A stretch of DNA of 64,000 nt from Jiangella alba (GCF_900106035.1 NZ_FNUC01000004.1:3385722-3449721), one strand, 5' to 3'; shown: positions 8,022 through 17,185, counted from the first letter of the stretch. Numbers and translations are program-made. The notes: generated by a model from the letters alone, not told the origin.

Positions 8022-9038
8022 CTACCAGCGGCGGGTGCTGTCGCGCTCGATCAGCTGGTGCGGGACGACGATCTGGGTGGCGGGGCGCGTGGGGTCCTCG
8101 ATGCGGCGCACCAACTGCTCGAGTGCGCGGGTCGCGATGACGTCCTTGTCGAGGGCGACGGTGCTCAGCGACGGGGTCGCGAACCGGCCCTCCTCGATGT
8201 CGTCGATGCCGATGATCGCGACGTCGTCGGGGATCCGCAGCCCGGCGTCCTGGACCGCCCGCATGGCGCCCATCGCGAGCAGGTCGGAGTAGCAGAAGAT
8301 CGCGTCGGGTGGCACGTCCAGTGCGAGCAGCCGCCGCGTCGCGTCGTAGCCGTCGCGGCGGTGGTAGCGGGCGGCCGGCACGACGAGGTCGTCGTCGCGG
8401 GGGAGGCCGGCGTCGGCGAGGGCGCTGAGGTAGCCGGCGGTGCGCTGACGGGGCGTGCGGTAGGTCTCGCGCGGCTGCGCCCCGACGGCGGCGATGCGGC
8501 GCCGGCCGGTCGCGGCGAGGTGGGTCGTGGCCTCGTGGGCGGCCCGGGTGTTGTCGATGGCGATGTGGTCGAACCGGCCGGTGAAGGTGTGCTCGCCGAG
8601 CAGGATCGTCGGCAGGACGGTGCTGCTGTCGAGGTCGGCGATCTCGTCCTGGGTGACCAGGGGGCTGAACAGGACGCCGTCGAACAGCATGGTGCGGTCG
8701 GTGCCGGTCAGCAGCTGCCGTTCCCGCTCGTGGTCGTGGCCGGTCTGGTCGATCATCACCCGGTAGCCGTGCGCCGACGCGGCGTCGATGACCGCGCGGG
8801 CCAGCTCGCTGAAGTAGGGGACGTCGATCTCGGGGACGATCAGGGCGAGCAGGCCGGTGCGCCCGGTGCGCAGGTTGCGGGCGACGAGGTTGGGCCGGTA
8901 GCCCAGTTCGTCGATGGCGGCGAGGACGCGGCGCCGGACGTCGTCGCTGACGTGGGTGTAGTCGTTCACGACGTTCGACACGGTGCGGGGCGACACCTTG
9001 GCCAGCCGGGCGACGTCCTTCACGGTGACCTGACTCAT
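8022..9038 (-). CDS. LacI-family transcriptional repressor
   Basis: This 338-residue regulator has an N-terminal LacI helix-turn-helix and hinge (VTVKDVARLAKVSPRTVSNV, ~residues 4-60, with the DELGYRPNLVARNLRTG hinge region). A periplasmic-binding-protein-like effector domain follows, with FDGVLFSPLV, DAIFCYSDLLAMGAM and IGIDDIEEGRFATPSL. The start at 9038 has GGGAGGTG upstream; a longer open frame is spurious. It is divergent from a sugar ABC/GH2 operon, and two palindromic LacI-type operators lie between the starts. It therefore most likely represses that operon and itself, with an oligosaccharide or its breakdown product as inducer. Confidence 0.93.
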   Translation of the reverse strand: MSQVTVKDVARLAKVSPRTVSNVVNDYTHVSDDVRRRVLAAIDELGYRPNLVARNLRTGRTGLLALIVPEIDVPYFSELARAVIDAASAHGYRVMIDQTGHDHERERQLLTGTDRTMLFDGVLFSPLVTQDEIADLDSSTVLPTILLGEHTFTGRFDHIAIDNTRAAHEATTHLAATGRRRIAAVGAQPRETYRTPRQRTAGYLSALADAGLPRDDDLVVPAARYHRRDGYDATRRLLALDVPPDAIFCYSDLLAMGAMRAVQDAGLRIPDDVAIIGIDDIEEGRFATPSLSTVALDKDVIATRALEQLVRRIEDPTRPATQIVVPHQLIERDSTRRW

Positions 9039-9087
9039 CCACACCTCCCGCTCGGCTGCCCGTCCATGATCCCGGTTCGGGAGAGCT

Positions 9088-9132
9088 TTTGCAACGTGGA
9101 AAATTGCGCTACATTCTTTGCCACGTTGCAAA
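9088..9132 (+). promoter_or_regulatory. LacI-type operators and promoter of the GH2 operon
   Basis: TTTGCAACGTGG (9088-9099) is repeated as the exact reverse complement CCACGTTGCAAA (9121-9132). Each half belongs to a 16-bp palindrome: TTTGCAAC-GTGGAAAA at 9088-9103 (two mismatches) and TTTGCCAC-GTTGCAAA at 9117-9132 (one mismatch), both centred on CG as LacI-family sites are. A possible TTGCAA/TACATT promoter (9089-9094 and 9110-9115, 15-bp spacer) sits between and under them, so binding would block transcription. Confidence 0.75.
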
Positions 9133-9161
9133 CGCGCTGGCTGTCCACACAAGGGAGTGTC

Positions 9162-10538
9162 ATGAAGCGCAACCAGACTCGAGGATGGACGTGGGCGGCA
9201 GCCGCCGGCCTGGCCACCGTTCTGCTGGCCGCCTGCGGGCCCGAGGTCAGCTCCGACGCCGAGTCCGGCGACGGCGGCACCGGCCCGGCCGAAGGCACAC
9301 TGGCCGCGCCGGACACCGACGCGCCGGCCGGCGAGATCACCATCTGGGACCGCTCCGGCGACCTGTACGAGGTCTTCGACGGCGTCATCGAGCGGTTCAC
9401 CGAGCGCTACCCGGACATCGTCGTGCACCACGAGGCCGTCGACATCGACACCAAGCTGCCGAACACACTGATCGCCGCCGCCGATGTGCCCGACGGTGTG
9501 TTTCTCGACGACGCGAAGGTGGCCGGGCTGTCGGACCACTTCTACGACCTCTCCGCCGTGCTGGAGCCGTACCTCGACGACATCGCGGCGCAGAAGGTCG
9601 AGGTCAACACCGTCGGCGAACACATCTACGGCGTGCCGTGGGACCTCAACCCCGGGCTGCTCTACTACCGTGCGGACATCCTCGAGGACGTCGGCATCGA
9701 CCCGGCGTCGATCGAGACCTACGACGACCTGTTCGCCGCGGCGGAGCAGATCAAGGCGGCACGGCCCGACGCCGCGCCGATCCACCTGGAGAAGGAGCCG
9801 TTCCTCGGCCAGCTCTGGCTGGAGATGTTCGCCAGCCAGCTGGGCACCAGCCTGGCCGACGCGGACGGCGAGCTGCGGCTGGACTCGCCCGAGTACCGGC
9901 AGATCCTGACCTGGCTCGACGAGGTGAACGAGGCCGGCCTCGGCACCCGCGCGGAGTACCTCGGTCCGGCCGACCTCGCGACGCTGGAGAGCGGGCAGCA
10001 GGTCTTCGTCCCGTGGGCGATCTGGTGGGACTTCGCGCCGCAGCAGCTGCTGCCGCAGACCACCGGGCAGTGGCGGGCGATGCCGTTGCCGGCGTGGACC
10101 GAGGGCGGCGCGCGCAGCGGCGCGATGGGCGGGTCCAGCTTCGTCATCCCGCGCGACGCGGAGAACCCGGAGCTGGCCTGGTTGTTCTACGAGTTCCTGG
10201 TGTTCGACCCGGAAGGTTTCCAGGCCGTCTACGGGCCCAACGCGATCTACCCGGACGGCCTCAACACGTCGGTGCCCAGCTACGCGCCGGCCGCCGACCC
10301 GGCCGCGCCGTTGTTCGGACCGCTCGACGCGCTCGGCGGCCAGGACCTCTGGCCGATCGCGATCGAGGCCGGAGCGCAGATCCCCGGCGGGACGCCGATC
10401 CCGAGTTGGTGGGCCGGCGCCGTCGAGTACCTCGGGAACAACCTGCAGCGGATGTTCGACGGAGAGCTGACGCCGGAGCAGGTCATCGCCGAGTCCACCG
10501 AGCAGATCCAGGCCAACCTGGTGGAACGCGCGTCGTGA
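9162..10538 (+). CDS. Sugar ABC transporter substrate-binding lipoprotein
   Basis: This 458-residue solute-binding protein of the MalE/family-1 type has a lipoprotein signal peptide ending in VLLAACG, with Cys25 as the lipidated residue. A Gly/Ser/Asp-rich linker follows, then the binding fold from EITIWDRSGD onward. The family-typical segments YGVPWDLNPGLLYYR and GGSSFVIP are present. AAGGGAG precedes the ATG. It is the first gene of an operon with two MalFG-type permeases and a GH2 glycosidase. It should bind an oligosaccharide outside the membrane. No dedicated ATPase is encoded here, so a shared MsiK-like ATPase elsewhere in the genome probably energises uptake. Confidence 0.92.
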   Translation: MKRNQTRGWTWAAAAGLATVLLAACGPEVSSDAESGDGGTGPAEGTLAAPDTDAPAGEITIWDRSGDLYEVFDGVIERFTERYPDIVVHHEAVDIDTKLPNTLIAAADVPDGVFLDDAKVAGLSDHFYDLSAVLEPYLDDIAAQKVEVNTVGEHIYGVPWDLNPGLLYYRADILEDVGIDPASIETYDDLFAAAEQIKAARPDAAPIHLEKEPFLGQLWLEMFASQLGTSLADADGELRLDSPEYRQILTWLDEVNEAGLGTRAEYLGPADLATLESGQQVFVPWAIWWDFAPQQLLPQTTGQWRAMPLPAWTEGGARSGAMGGSSFVIPRDAENPELAWLFYEFLVFDPEGFQAVYGPNAIYPDGLNTSVPSYAPAADPAAPLFGPLDALGGQDLWPIAIEAGAQIPGGTPIPSWWAGAVEYLGNNLQRMFDGELTPEQVIAESTEQIQANLVERAS

Positions 10539-11461
10539 CTGTGACCAGCACCGAGGTGCGCGGACGAACCGCGGCGGCGCCGGCCCGGCGCCGCCGCGGG
10601 CGCCCGTCCAGGCGGCGGCTGGCGCCGTACGTCTTCGTGCTGCCGTTCGTGGCGATCTTCCTCGCGTTCAGCGTGTACCCGCTGATCTACACCTTCCGGC
10701 TCAGCTTCACCGCCTGGAGCGGGTCCGGCCCGGCCCGCTGGGTCGGCTGGGACAACTACACGTACCTGCTCGGCAGCGAGGCGTTCTGGTCCTCGCTGGC
10801 CAACTCGGCGGTGCTGTGGCTGCTCATCGTGCCGGTACAGGTCGTGGTCGCGCTGCTCGCGGCGGTGCTGCTGAACAACGCGAAACTGCGGCTGCGCGGC
10901 TTCTACCGCACCGTCGCACTGGTGCCTTTCGTCACGCCCCTGGTGGCGATGGCGCAGATCTGGATCGTCGTGTTCGACGCCGACTACGGCGCGGTGAACC
11001 AGTTGCTCGGCGCCGTCGGGCTGCCGGAGATCGACTGGCTGACGTCGACGGTGTGGGCGAAGCCGACGCTCGCGCTGCTGTTCCTGTGGAAGACGACCGG
11101 GTTCGCGATCGTGATCCTGCTGTCCGGGCTGCAGTCGATCCCGGCGTCGGTGTACGAGGCGGCCGAGCTGGACGGCGCGTCGCGGACCCGGCAGCTGGTC
11201 AGCATCACGGTGCCGCTGGTCCGCCGGGTCGTGCTGTTCCTCGTCGTCATGCAGACGCTGGCGGTGTTCCAGATGTTCGCCGAGCCGTACGTCGTCACCG
11301 ACGGCGGGCCGTACGGGTCCACCACGACGGCCGGGCTCTACCTCTACGACCACCTCGGCCGGTCCGACCTCGGTACCGGCTCGGCCAACTCGTTCCTGCT
11401 GGTGGCGCTCGTGATGCTGATCTCGCTGCTGTTCGTCCGGCTGCTCCGGGAGCGGGACTGA
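10535..11461 (+). CDS. Sugar ABC transporter permease, MalF type
   Basis: This 308-residue permease has six predicted membrane helices starting at YVFVLPFVAIFLAFSVYPLI. The EAA loop that contacts the ATPase is seen in VYEAAELDGASRTRQL, followed by VPLVRR. The preferred GTG start at 10535 overlaps the stop of the binding-protein gene (GTGA); a second GTG six bases on is possible. The N-terminus is Arg-rich, as is common in actinobacterial permeases. It forms the membrane channel with the next gene product. Confidence 0.92.
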   Translation: MTVTSTEVRGRTAAAPARRRRGRPSRRRLAPYVFVLPFVAIFLAFSVYPLIYTFRLSFTAWSGSGPARWVGWDNYTYLLGSEAFWSSLANSAVLWLLIVPVQVVVALLAAVLLNNAKLRLRGFYRTVALVPFVTPLVAMAQIWIVVFDADYGAVNQLLGAVGLPEIDWLTSTVWAKPTLALLFLWKTTGFAIVILLSGLQSIPASVYEAAELDGASRTRQLVSITVPLVRRVVLFLVVMQTLAVFQMFAEPYVVTDGGPYGSTTTAGLYLYDHLGRSDLGTGSANSFLLVALVMLISLLFVRLLRERD

Positions 11462-12306
11462 TGACCCGCCGGCCGGCCGTCGCGTCGCACGTCTTCCTGA
11501 TCGTGCTGACGGCGGCGTTCCTCGCGCCGGTGATGTGGGCGCTGCTGTCGTCGCTGAAGCAGCCGGCGACGATCATCACCGACCCTCTCGGCTTCGACCC
11601 GGGCGCCTTCACGCTCGGCAACTACCGGGCGATGTTCGAGGACGTCCCGATCGCGTCGGGCTTCCTCAACACCGCGATCGTGCTGGTGCTCAAGGGCGGG
11701 TTGACGCTGTTCTTCGCCCCGCTCGCCGGGTTCGCGTTCGCGAAGTACCGGTTCGCCGGCCAGAACGTGATCTTCGGCGCCGTCCTGCTGACGCTGATGC
11801 TGCCGACCATCGTCCTGGTCGTGCCGCTGCTGCTGCAGATGCGCGAGCTGGGCTGGGTCAACACCTACCAGGCGCTGGTGCTGCCCGGCGCCGTCGACGC
11901 GTTCGCGATCTTCTGGATGCGGCAGGTCATCGCGGCCGTCCCGGACGAGCTGCTGGACGCTGCCCGGGTCGACGGATGCGGGGAGTTCCGCATCTTCGTC
12001 TCGATCGTGATGCCGGTGATCCGGCCTGGGTTGGCAGGGCTGGCCGTCCTGACCGTGATGAACATCTACAACGACTTCGTCTGGCCGGTCGTGGTCACGT
12101 CGCAGGAGTCGATGCAGACCCTGCAGGTCGTGCTGGCCACGCTCGCGCAGAACATCACCGGCAACCGCATCGGCGCCGACTTCGCCACCGTCTGGGGCGA
12201 GCTGCTGGCCGCAAGCTCGATCGCGCTCGTCCCGCTGCTCGTGGTGTTCGTGCTGCTGCAGCGCCACTTCATCAACGGCATTCTCGCCGGCTCGGTCAAA
12301 GGCTGA
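11461..12306 (+). CDS. Sugar ABC transporter permease, MalG type
   Basis: This 281-residue inner-membrane permease has about six helices. Its EAA-like loop is LLDAARVDGCGEFRIF followed by VMPVIRPG, and it ends in the family-typical LLQRHFINGILAGSVKG. Its start overlaps the MalF-type stop by one base (TGATG). It completes the importer whose substrate is presumably the one hydrolysed by the GH2 enzyme encoded next. Confidence 0.93.
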   Translation: MTRRPAVASHVFLIVLTAAFLAPVMWALLSSLKQPATIITDPLGFDPGAFTLGNYRAMFEDVPIASGFLNTAIVLVLKGGLTLFFAPLAGFAFAKYRFAGQNVIFGAVLLTLMLPTIVLVVPLLLQMRELGWVNTYQALVLPGAVDAFAIFWMRQVIAAVPDELLDAARVDGCGEFRIFVSIVMPVIRPGLAGLAVLTVMNIYNDFVWPVVVTSQESMQTLQVVLATLAQNITGNRIGADFATVWGELLAASSIALVPLLVVFVLLQRHFINGILAGSVKG

Positions 12307-12340
12307 CCGCGCCCCGACCATCGGACGAAAGGCTCCATCC

Positions 12341-14419
12341 GTGACGCACCAGCACGAGTACCCCCGCCCGGACCGCGACCGCTCCGCCGCCTGGCTCCCG
12401 CTCGACGGACGCTGGGAGTTCCGGCCCGACGACGAGGCCGGCGCCGCCGGTCCCGGCGACCTGCAGGCCGGGCCGTGGCCGGAGTCGATCGTGGTGCCGT
12501 TCGCGTGGGAGACGCCGGCGTCGGGCGTGCGGCGGACCTGGCTGGAGACAGCGTGGTACCGGACGACGGTGAGTCTTCCGCCCTCCTGGGCGGGCGAGCA
12601 CGCGTTCCTGTGCTTCGGCGCGGTCCACCACGAGGCGACGGTCTGGGTGAACGGTGAGCCTCTGGGCCGGCACACCGGCGGCTACACGCCGTTCGAGTTC
12701 GACCTCGGCGCCGTCACCGGGGCGGGGGAGCGGGCCGAGATCGTCGTGCGCGTCCACGCTCCGGCGGACAAGCGGGAGATCCCGCACGGCAAGCAGCGCT
12801 CGATCCCGCGCGACGACTACGACGGCGTCAGCTTCACCCCCACCTCCGGCATCTGGCAGCCGGTGTGGCTGGAGCGCCGGCCGGCCACCTACGTCGACGC
12901 GGTCGAGCTGCGCGGCGACTCACTCACCGGCATCGACGCGACGGTGACGGCGGCCGGCCCGCTGGCCGCCGGTGCGGTCGTCACGCTGCACACCGAGGGC
13001 GTCGCCGTCGAGCTGACCTGCGACGAGACCGGCGTGGCGCGCGGGCGGCTGCCGCTGGAGCGGCCGCGGCCGTGGTCGCCCGCGGACCCGCACCTGTACC
13101 GCGTCGACGTCACACTGCGCACCGCCGACGGAGCCGACACACTCGCCGCGCACACCGGGCTGCGCCGCATCGAGGCCGACGGCGACCGGCTGCGGCTCAA
13201 CGGCGAGCCGCTCTACGTCCGCGGCGTGCTCGACCAGGGCTACTGGCCCGGCGCCGGGCTCACCGCGCCCGGTCCGGAGGCGCTGCGTGAGGACCTCCGG
13301 CTGGCCGCAGCGGCCGGGTTCAACCTGGTTCGCAAGCACCTCAAGTTCGAGGACCCGCGCTGGCTGCACGAGGCCGACCGCACCGGGATGCTGGTCTGGG
13401 CCGAGCCGGCCAGCACCAGCCGGTTCACCGACGCCGGGTGCGCGGCGTTCGAGGACCAGCTGGCCGCGATGGTGCGCCGCGACGGCAACCACCCGTCGAT
13501 CGTCGTGTGGGGCCTCTACAACGAGGAGTGGGGGCTGGACTGGGACGTCCCCGGCGACGAGCGCAAACGCGACGCCGTCCGTCACGCCTACGACCTGCTC
13601 GCGGCGCTCGACCGGACCCGCCCGATCGTCGACAACTCCGGCTGGACGCACGTGCGCACCGACCTCGTCGACTGGCACCACTACGAGGAGGACCCGGCGA
13701 CGTGGGCGCGGACGGTGGCCGCGCTGGCCTCCGGCGAGCGCGCCGCGTTCCCGGTGCGGCTCGGCCCGGACCACGTCGAGGACAAGGCGATCTACGCCGA
13801 CGACGCCGTGCCGCGGTCCGGCGTGCCGTTCCTCAACAGCGAGTACGGCGGCGGCTTCACCAGCCTGGAACGCGGCTGGCAGCTGCGCTGGCAGACCCAG
13901 GAGCTGCGCCGCCACGACCGCATCGCCGGGTACGTCTACACCGAGTTGGCCGACGTCGAGCACGAGAGCGCCGGGCTGCTCGCCGAGGACCGGTCCGCGA
14001 AGGACCTCGGCGGCTTCGACCCGTCGATCGTCCACGCGCCGACCACGCTCGTCTTCGACGTCGAGCCGCTGGCCGCCGGCACCGACCTCGCACCCGGCGA
14101 CGCCGAGTTCGAGGTCCCGGTGCGGGTCTCGCACCACGGACCCGGCCGGTTGCACACGACCGTCCGCGCCGTCTGGACCCCGGCCGGCGCGCGCCGTCCG
14201 GGCCACGACACCAAGCCAGACTGCGAGTCCGCGCCGCTCACCGTTGAGCCGTTCGCGCTCAGCGAGCCGGTCGTGCTGCGAACCGCGCTGCCGGACGGAC
14301 GACGCACCGGTCGGCTGTGGTGCTGGACCGGCGACGACCCGGCCGACGCCGACGCCGTCGGCTTCCTCGACGTCGGCTACGTGGAGCCGGGCCGCACGGC
14401 AGGAGGGAGTGGCAACTGA
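12341..14419 (+). CDS. Glycoside hydrolase family 2 (beta-galactosidase/beta-glucuronidase type)
   Basis: This 692-residue intracellular enzyme (no signal peptide) has the GH2 order: an N-terminal jelly-roll sugar-binding domain (WYRTTVSLP, ATVWVNGEPLGRHTGGYTPF), an immunoglobulin-like domain, and a TIM barrel beginning near RLNGEPLYVRGVLDQGYWP. The probable acid/base Glu is in WGLYNEEWG and the probable nucleophile Glu in LNSEYGGG. Both are intact, so it should be an active retaining exo-glycosidase. GH2 members cut beta-galactosides, beta-glucuronides, beta-mannosides or related links, and I cannot tell which. It ends the LacI-controlled operon, so it probably cleaves the imported oligosaccharide. 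A GTG start with GAAAGG upstream was used. Confidence 0.88.
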   Translation: MTHQHEYPRPDRDRSAAWLPLDGRWEFRPDDEAGAAGPGDLQAGPWPESIVVPFAWETPASGVRRTWLETAWYRTTVSLPPSWAGEHAFLCFGAVHHEATVWVNGEPLGRHTGGYTPFEFDLGAVTGAGERAEIVVRVHAPADKREIPHGKQRSIPRDDYDGVSFTPTSGIWQPVWLERRPATYVDAVELRGDSLTGIDATVTAAGPLAAGAVVTLHTEGVAVELTCDETGVARGRLPLERPRPWSPADPHLYRVDVTLRTADGADTLAAHTGLRRIEADGDRLRLNGEPLYVRGVLDQGYWPGAGLTAPGPEALREDLRLAAAAGFNLVRKHLKFEDPRWLHEADRTGMLVWAEPASTSRFTDAGCAAFEDQLAAMVRRDGNHPSIVVWGLYNEEWGLDWDVPGDERKRDAVRHAYDLLAALDRTRPIVDNSGWTHVRTDLVDWHHYEEDPATWARTVAALASGERAAFPVRLGPDHVEDKAIYADDAVPRSGVPFLNSEYGGGFTSLERGWQLRWQTQELRRHDRIAGYVYTELADVEHESAGLLAEDRSAKDLGGFDPSIVHAPTTLVFDVEPLAAGTDLAPGDAEFEVPVRVSHHGPGRLHTTVRAVWTPAGARRPGHDTKPDCESAPLTVEPFALSEPVVLRTALPDGRRTGRLWCWTGDDPADADAVGFLDVGYVEPGRTAGGSGN

Positions 14420-14802
14420 GGGGGATCGGTCGCCGTCCTGGTCAGCCGTGCTCGCGGAAACACACGGCCGTGAGCCCCGGCGGGGCGAGCACGACCAGGC
14501 CCCGGGGAGCTGTTGACCTGGTCGGACTACCTGTCGACGCCGACGCCGAACGGCTCCGCTGGGCCGCCGCTGCCGGCTCGCTCAGTGTCCGCGCCGCCAG
14601 CCGGACCCCTGCAGGGCATTCTCGAAGATCTGCGCCTGGTGTTGCGGCCCCGGCCACGGGTTCGCGGGCACCCTCGAGACCCGGACGACCGTGACGGCCG
14701 GGGAGCCGGCCGGTGCGTGCCTTGCCCCGTGCGCCGGGGACGCGCGGGTGCCACGCCGGCACGTTCACGATCTGCCGCTGCCCCTACCTTCGCCAACGTA
14801 TA
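14420..14802. other. Gene-free stretch with long stem-loop and possible decayed coding DNA
   Basis: No intact gene is visible. A large stem (CCTGGT 14437-14442 with ACCAGG 14494-14499, and CGTGCTCGC 14447-14455 with GCGAGCACG 14485-14493) may end the GH2 transcript. The plus frame near 14500-14600 (AVDLVGLPVDADAERLRWAA) and a minus frame ending near 14594 (NPWPGPQHQAQIFENALQG) look coding-like but are short and lack starts. They may be remnants of lost genes. Confidence 0.4.
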
Positions 14803-14837
14803 AATGTATTGACATTCAGATCTTATGAACATAAGGT
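14803..14837 (+). promoter_or_regulatory. Promoter with two palindromic operators before the 14,932 gene
   Basis: A strong -35 TTGACA (14809-14814) and -10 TAAGGT (14832-14837) are 17 bp apart. Two palindromes overlap them: AATGT-ATTG-ACATT (14803-14816) on the -35 and CTTATG-AA-CATAAG (14822-14835) on the -10. The first recurs in reverse orientation upstream of the 29,416 gene. The second shares TGTTCATA with the promoters at 17,059 and 21,673. Confidence 0.7.
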
Positions 14838-14931
14838 CGAGCGGCGAGTGCCGCTTCCGTGACGGTGCTGCGTGCGTCGTCGGGTGCCGGCATGTGCCTT
14901 GTCGCGTTCGACTAGACCTTGAGGATGAACG

Positions 14932-16959
14932 GTGACCAACGATCAGTACGAGTTCGTTCGTGAAGCCGATGAGTGGACGCTGAGGCGCGACGGTGCCCCG
15001 GTCCTGCGAGTGCTGGGGTGCGCGGGGGCCAGCGACAGTTTCACACCGATCGAGAACGGGTTCTGGCTGTGGGAGCGGGTGTGCGACGAGCCGACCGACT
15101 CGATGCGGATGGAGCTCGAGACGGCCTTCGCGCCGGAGTTCACGATGGTGCCGGGCATCAGCTACAACGGCAACGGCTGGGGAGACACGCCCGAGTACGT
15201 GGGTGACAGGGCCTCCGACGGCACACCCTGGACCTGGGCGTGGCACCGAGGCACGATCCCGGCCTGCACCTACTCGGCCGCGGGCGGGCAGGCGGTCGTG
15301 CTGTCGGGCGCTCTCGACGACGCCGTCAGCTGCTCGCTCACGCGCGAGGGTGACGTCGAGCGCCACACGCTGCTGTGGCCCGAGGTCGAGGGCCCGCAGG
15401 TGCTGCATCGCCACTTCTGGAAGGACTCCTACCAGGGCACGATGAAGCCGAGGCGCACCTTCCAGGCGGTGATCGGCGGCTTCGCGGCGCCACGGCCGCA
15501 CCTGGACTACCAGCCGCTGCTCGACTTCGCCCTGCGGTACTACGGCCACCCGGTTCAGGAACCGCTCGGACCGCAGCGGCTCTACGACCTGAGCATCGCG
15601 TACACCAAGTTCCTCTGGACTCAGGAGCCGGACGGTTTCATCAGCATCAACCGAGGCTGCGGCTGGCACGAGGACGTCACCGCGTTCGGCAAGACGAGGA
15701 TCTCCAAGTACGAGATCGGCTGGGTCGGTCAGAGCGCGTCGCTGTCGGTGGCGCTCCTGGAGGAGTACCTGCGAAGCGGCGACGAGGATGCCCGCGACAA
15801 GGGGCTGAGCGTGCTGGACCACTGGTGCAGGTTCGTGCTGCCGAACGGCATGATCCGCATCAAGTTCAACATCTCTCCCGAGGTGGACGGCGTGATGGAG
15901 ACGCCCGTCGAGACGCTCGTGCAGAGCAAGGAGCCCGGGAAGGAGCTCCCGTACGAGGAGTACCACCCGGAGTTCGTCACCGGCCCCGACGGCAAGCGCA
16001 TCTTCCCGATCGACGCCTGCAACCTCGGTGGCGCCGCGGAGTACCTGCTGGACGCCTATCTGCTGGCGGAGCGGGCCGGAACGCCGCGCGAGCACTACAA
16101 GAGCGTCGCGTTGGGGATCTGTGACTTCGCGCTGCGCGAGCAGAAGGCGAACGGGCAGTTCGCCAAGGCCTGGAACCCTGACGGGAGCGTGTTCCGCGAG
16201 GGCGGCACCGTCGGCTGCTTCCTCGTTCCCGCCTTGCTGAGGGCGTACGAGATCACGCACGAGGAGCGCTACCTGGAGAGCGCGAAGCGTGCCTTCGACT
16301 TCTACTACGACGAGCTGGTGCGCGACGGGTACACCACCGCCGGAGCGCTCGACACCTACTGCATCGACAAGGAATCCTCCAGCCCGCTGCTGATCTCGGC
16401 GCTCCGCCTGCACCGGCTCGCTGGTGAGCATCGCTACCTCGAGGCGGCCGAGACCACGGCGTGGTACCTGAGTACGTGGATGATGCACTTCACCGTGCGG
16501 TACCCGGAGGGCAGCCTGCTCCACCAGGTCGGCATCGACACCTTCGGCATGACGTCGGTGTCGACGGCCCACACCGCGGTCGACCAGTACTCGTTGCACG
16601 ACGTGCTGTCGTTCCTGGAGCTCGCCGAGCTCACCGGGAACCCCCAGTGGCACGAGCGGGCGCTGGCGCTGTGGGTCGGGGCCAACCAGCTGGTCTCCGA
16701 CGGCACCCTGGCGGTCCGTGGCCGGGTCCGGCCGGCGGGCTCCCAGGACGAGGCCATCTTCCACACCCGCTGGGGCCGGCCGGTCGTCACCGAGTTCAAG
16801 CCGTGCGAATGGCTGCCCGCCTGGCCGACGGCGTTCCGCCTGGAGGTGCTCCGCACGCTCGAGAGCTGGGACGCCCTCGACAAGGGCCTCACCTCGATCG
16901 CCGGGGAGATCGACGTCCCGCGGCCGACGGAGCCGGCCGCGCCGCTGGGCGTGAGCTAG
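14932..16959 (+). CDS. Putative (alpha/alpha)6-barrel glycosidase of unassigned family
   Basis: This 675-residue protein has no signal peptide and so acts in the cytoplasm. The sequence has repeated helix-pair spacing and Trp/Tyr/His-rich segments (INRGCGWHEDVTAFGKTRIS, GGTVGCFLVPALLRAYEITH, DTYCIDKESSSPLLISALRL, DTFGMTSVSTAHTAVDQYS). These resemble (alpha/alpha)6-barrel glycosidases and unsaturated-uronide hydrolases. I do not recognise a specific GH family and cannot name the catalytic acids. The GTG start follows TTGAGGA. It has its own regulated promoter and is followed by a strong terminator. Its neighbours are a secreted GH43 protein and a sugar importer, so it probably processes imported oligosaccharides. 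Confidence 0.6.
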   Translation: MTNDQYEFVREADEWTLRRDGAPVLRVLGCAGASDSFTPIENGFWLWERVCDEPTDSMRMELETAFAPEFTMVPGISYNGNGWGDTPEYVGDRASDGTPWTWAWHRGTIPACTYSAAGGQAVVLSGALDDAVSCSLTREGDVERHTLLWPEVEGPQVLHRHFWKDSYQGTMKPRRTFQAVIGGFAAPRPHLDYQPLLDFALRYYGHPVQEPLGPQRLYDLSIAYTKFLWTQEPDGFISINRGCGWHEDVTAFGKTRISKYEIGWVGQSASLSVALLEEYLRSGDEDARDKGLSVLDHWCRFVLPNGMIRIKFNISPEVDGVMETPVETLVQSKEPGKELPYEEYHPEFVTGPDGKRIFPIDACNLGGAAEYLLDAYLLAERAGTPREHYKSVALGICDFALREQKANGQFAKAWNPDGSVFREGGTVGCFLVPALLRAYEITHEERYLESAKRAFDFYYDELVRDGYTTAGALDTYCIDKESSSPLLISALRLHRLAGEHRYLEAAETTAWYLSTWMMHFTVRYPEGSLLHQVGIDTFGMTSVSTAHTAVDQYSLHDVLSFLELAELTGNPQWHERALALWVGANQLVSDGTLAVRGRVRPAGSQDEAIFHTRWGRPVVTEFKPCEWLPAWPTAFRLEVLRTLESWDALDKGLTSIAGEIDVPRPTEPAAPLGVS

Positions 16960-16969
16960 ACCGATCCGA

Positions 16970-17024
16970 CCCCCGCCGACGGGGGCATCGCACTGAGGGC
17001 CGTGGCTGACCAGCCGCGGCCCTC
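16970..17024 (+). terminator. Tandem terminator hairpins after the 14,932 gene
   Basis: CCCCCG-ccga-CGGGGG (16970-16985) is followed by a 13-bp stem with one G-T wobble, GAGGGCCGTGGCT/AGCCGCGGCCCTC (16995-17024, loop GACC). They lie 10 and 35 bases after the stop codon. The second is very stable and is a good terminator candidate despite lacking a T-tract. Confidence 0.65.
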
Positions 17025-17058
17025 GGTCGCGCTCCGGGAATCGCCCCGCCGCGAACCT

Positions 17059-17115
17059 TTGACCTCCTGCGCGAGGACCGATACCGTAACGTAAGAACAA
17101 CTGAATTGTTCTTAC
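17059..17115 (+). promoter_or_regulatory. Promoter and 25-bp palindromic operator of the GH43 gene
   Basis: -35 TTGACC (17059-17064) and -10 TACCGT (17082-17087) are 17 bp apart. Immediately downstream, over the expected start point, lies a perfect palindrome GTAAGAACAA-ctgaa-TTGTTCTTAC (17091-17115). This layout implies repression. The half-site TGTTCTTA matches those at the 14,803 and 21,673 promoters. Confidence 0.75.
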
Positions 17116-17185
17116 ATTTGCACCACAGGCGACATCCACTCACGTCGTGGAGACCCGAGCACCCACTCACCCCCGTGGAGCCCCG

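Noticed and set aside
8022-9785. 587-codon version of the LacI gene
   Set aside because: The extra N-terminus lies antisense to the operator region and binding-protein gene. The family starts at 9038 with a good SD.
14527-17139. 870-codon open frame on the minus strand
   Set aside because: Antisense to the 14,932 gene and across its promoter and terminators. Composition is a mirror of the real gene.
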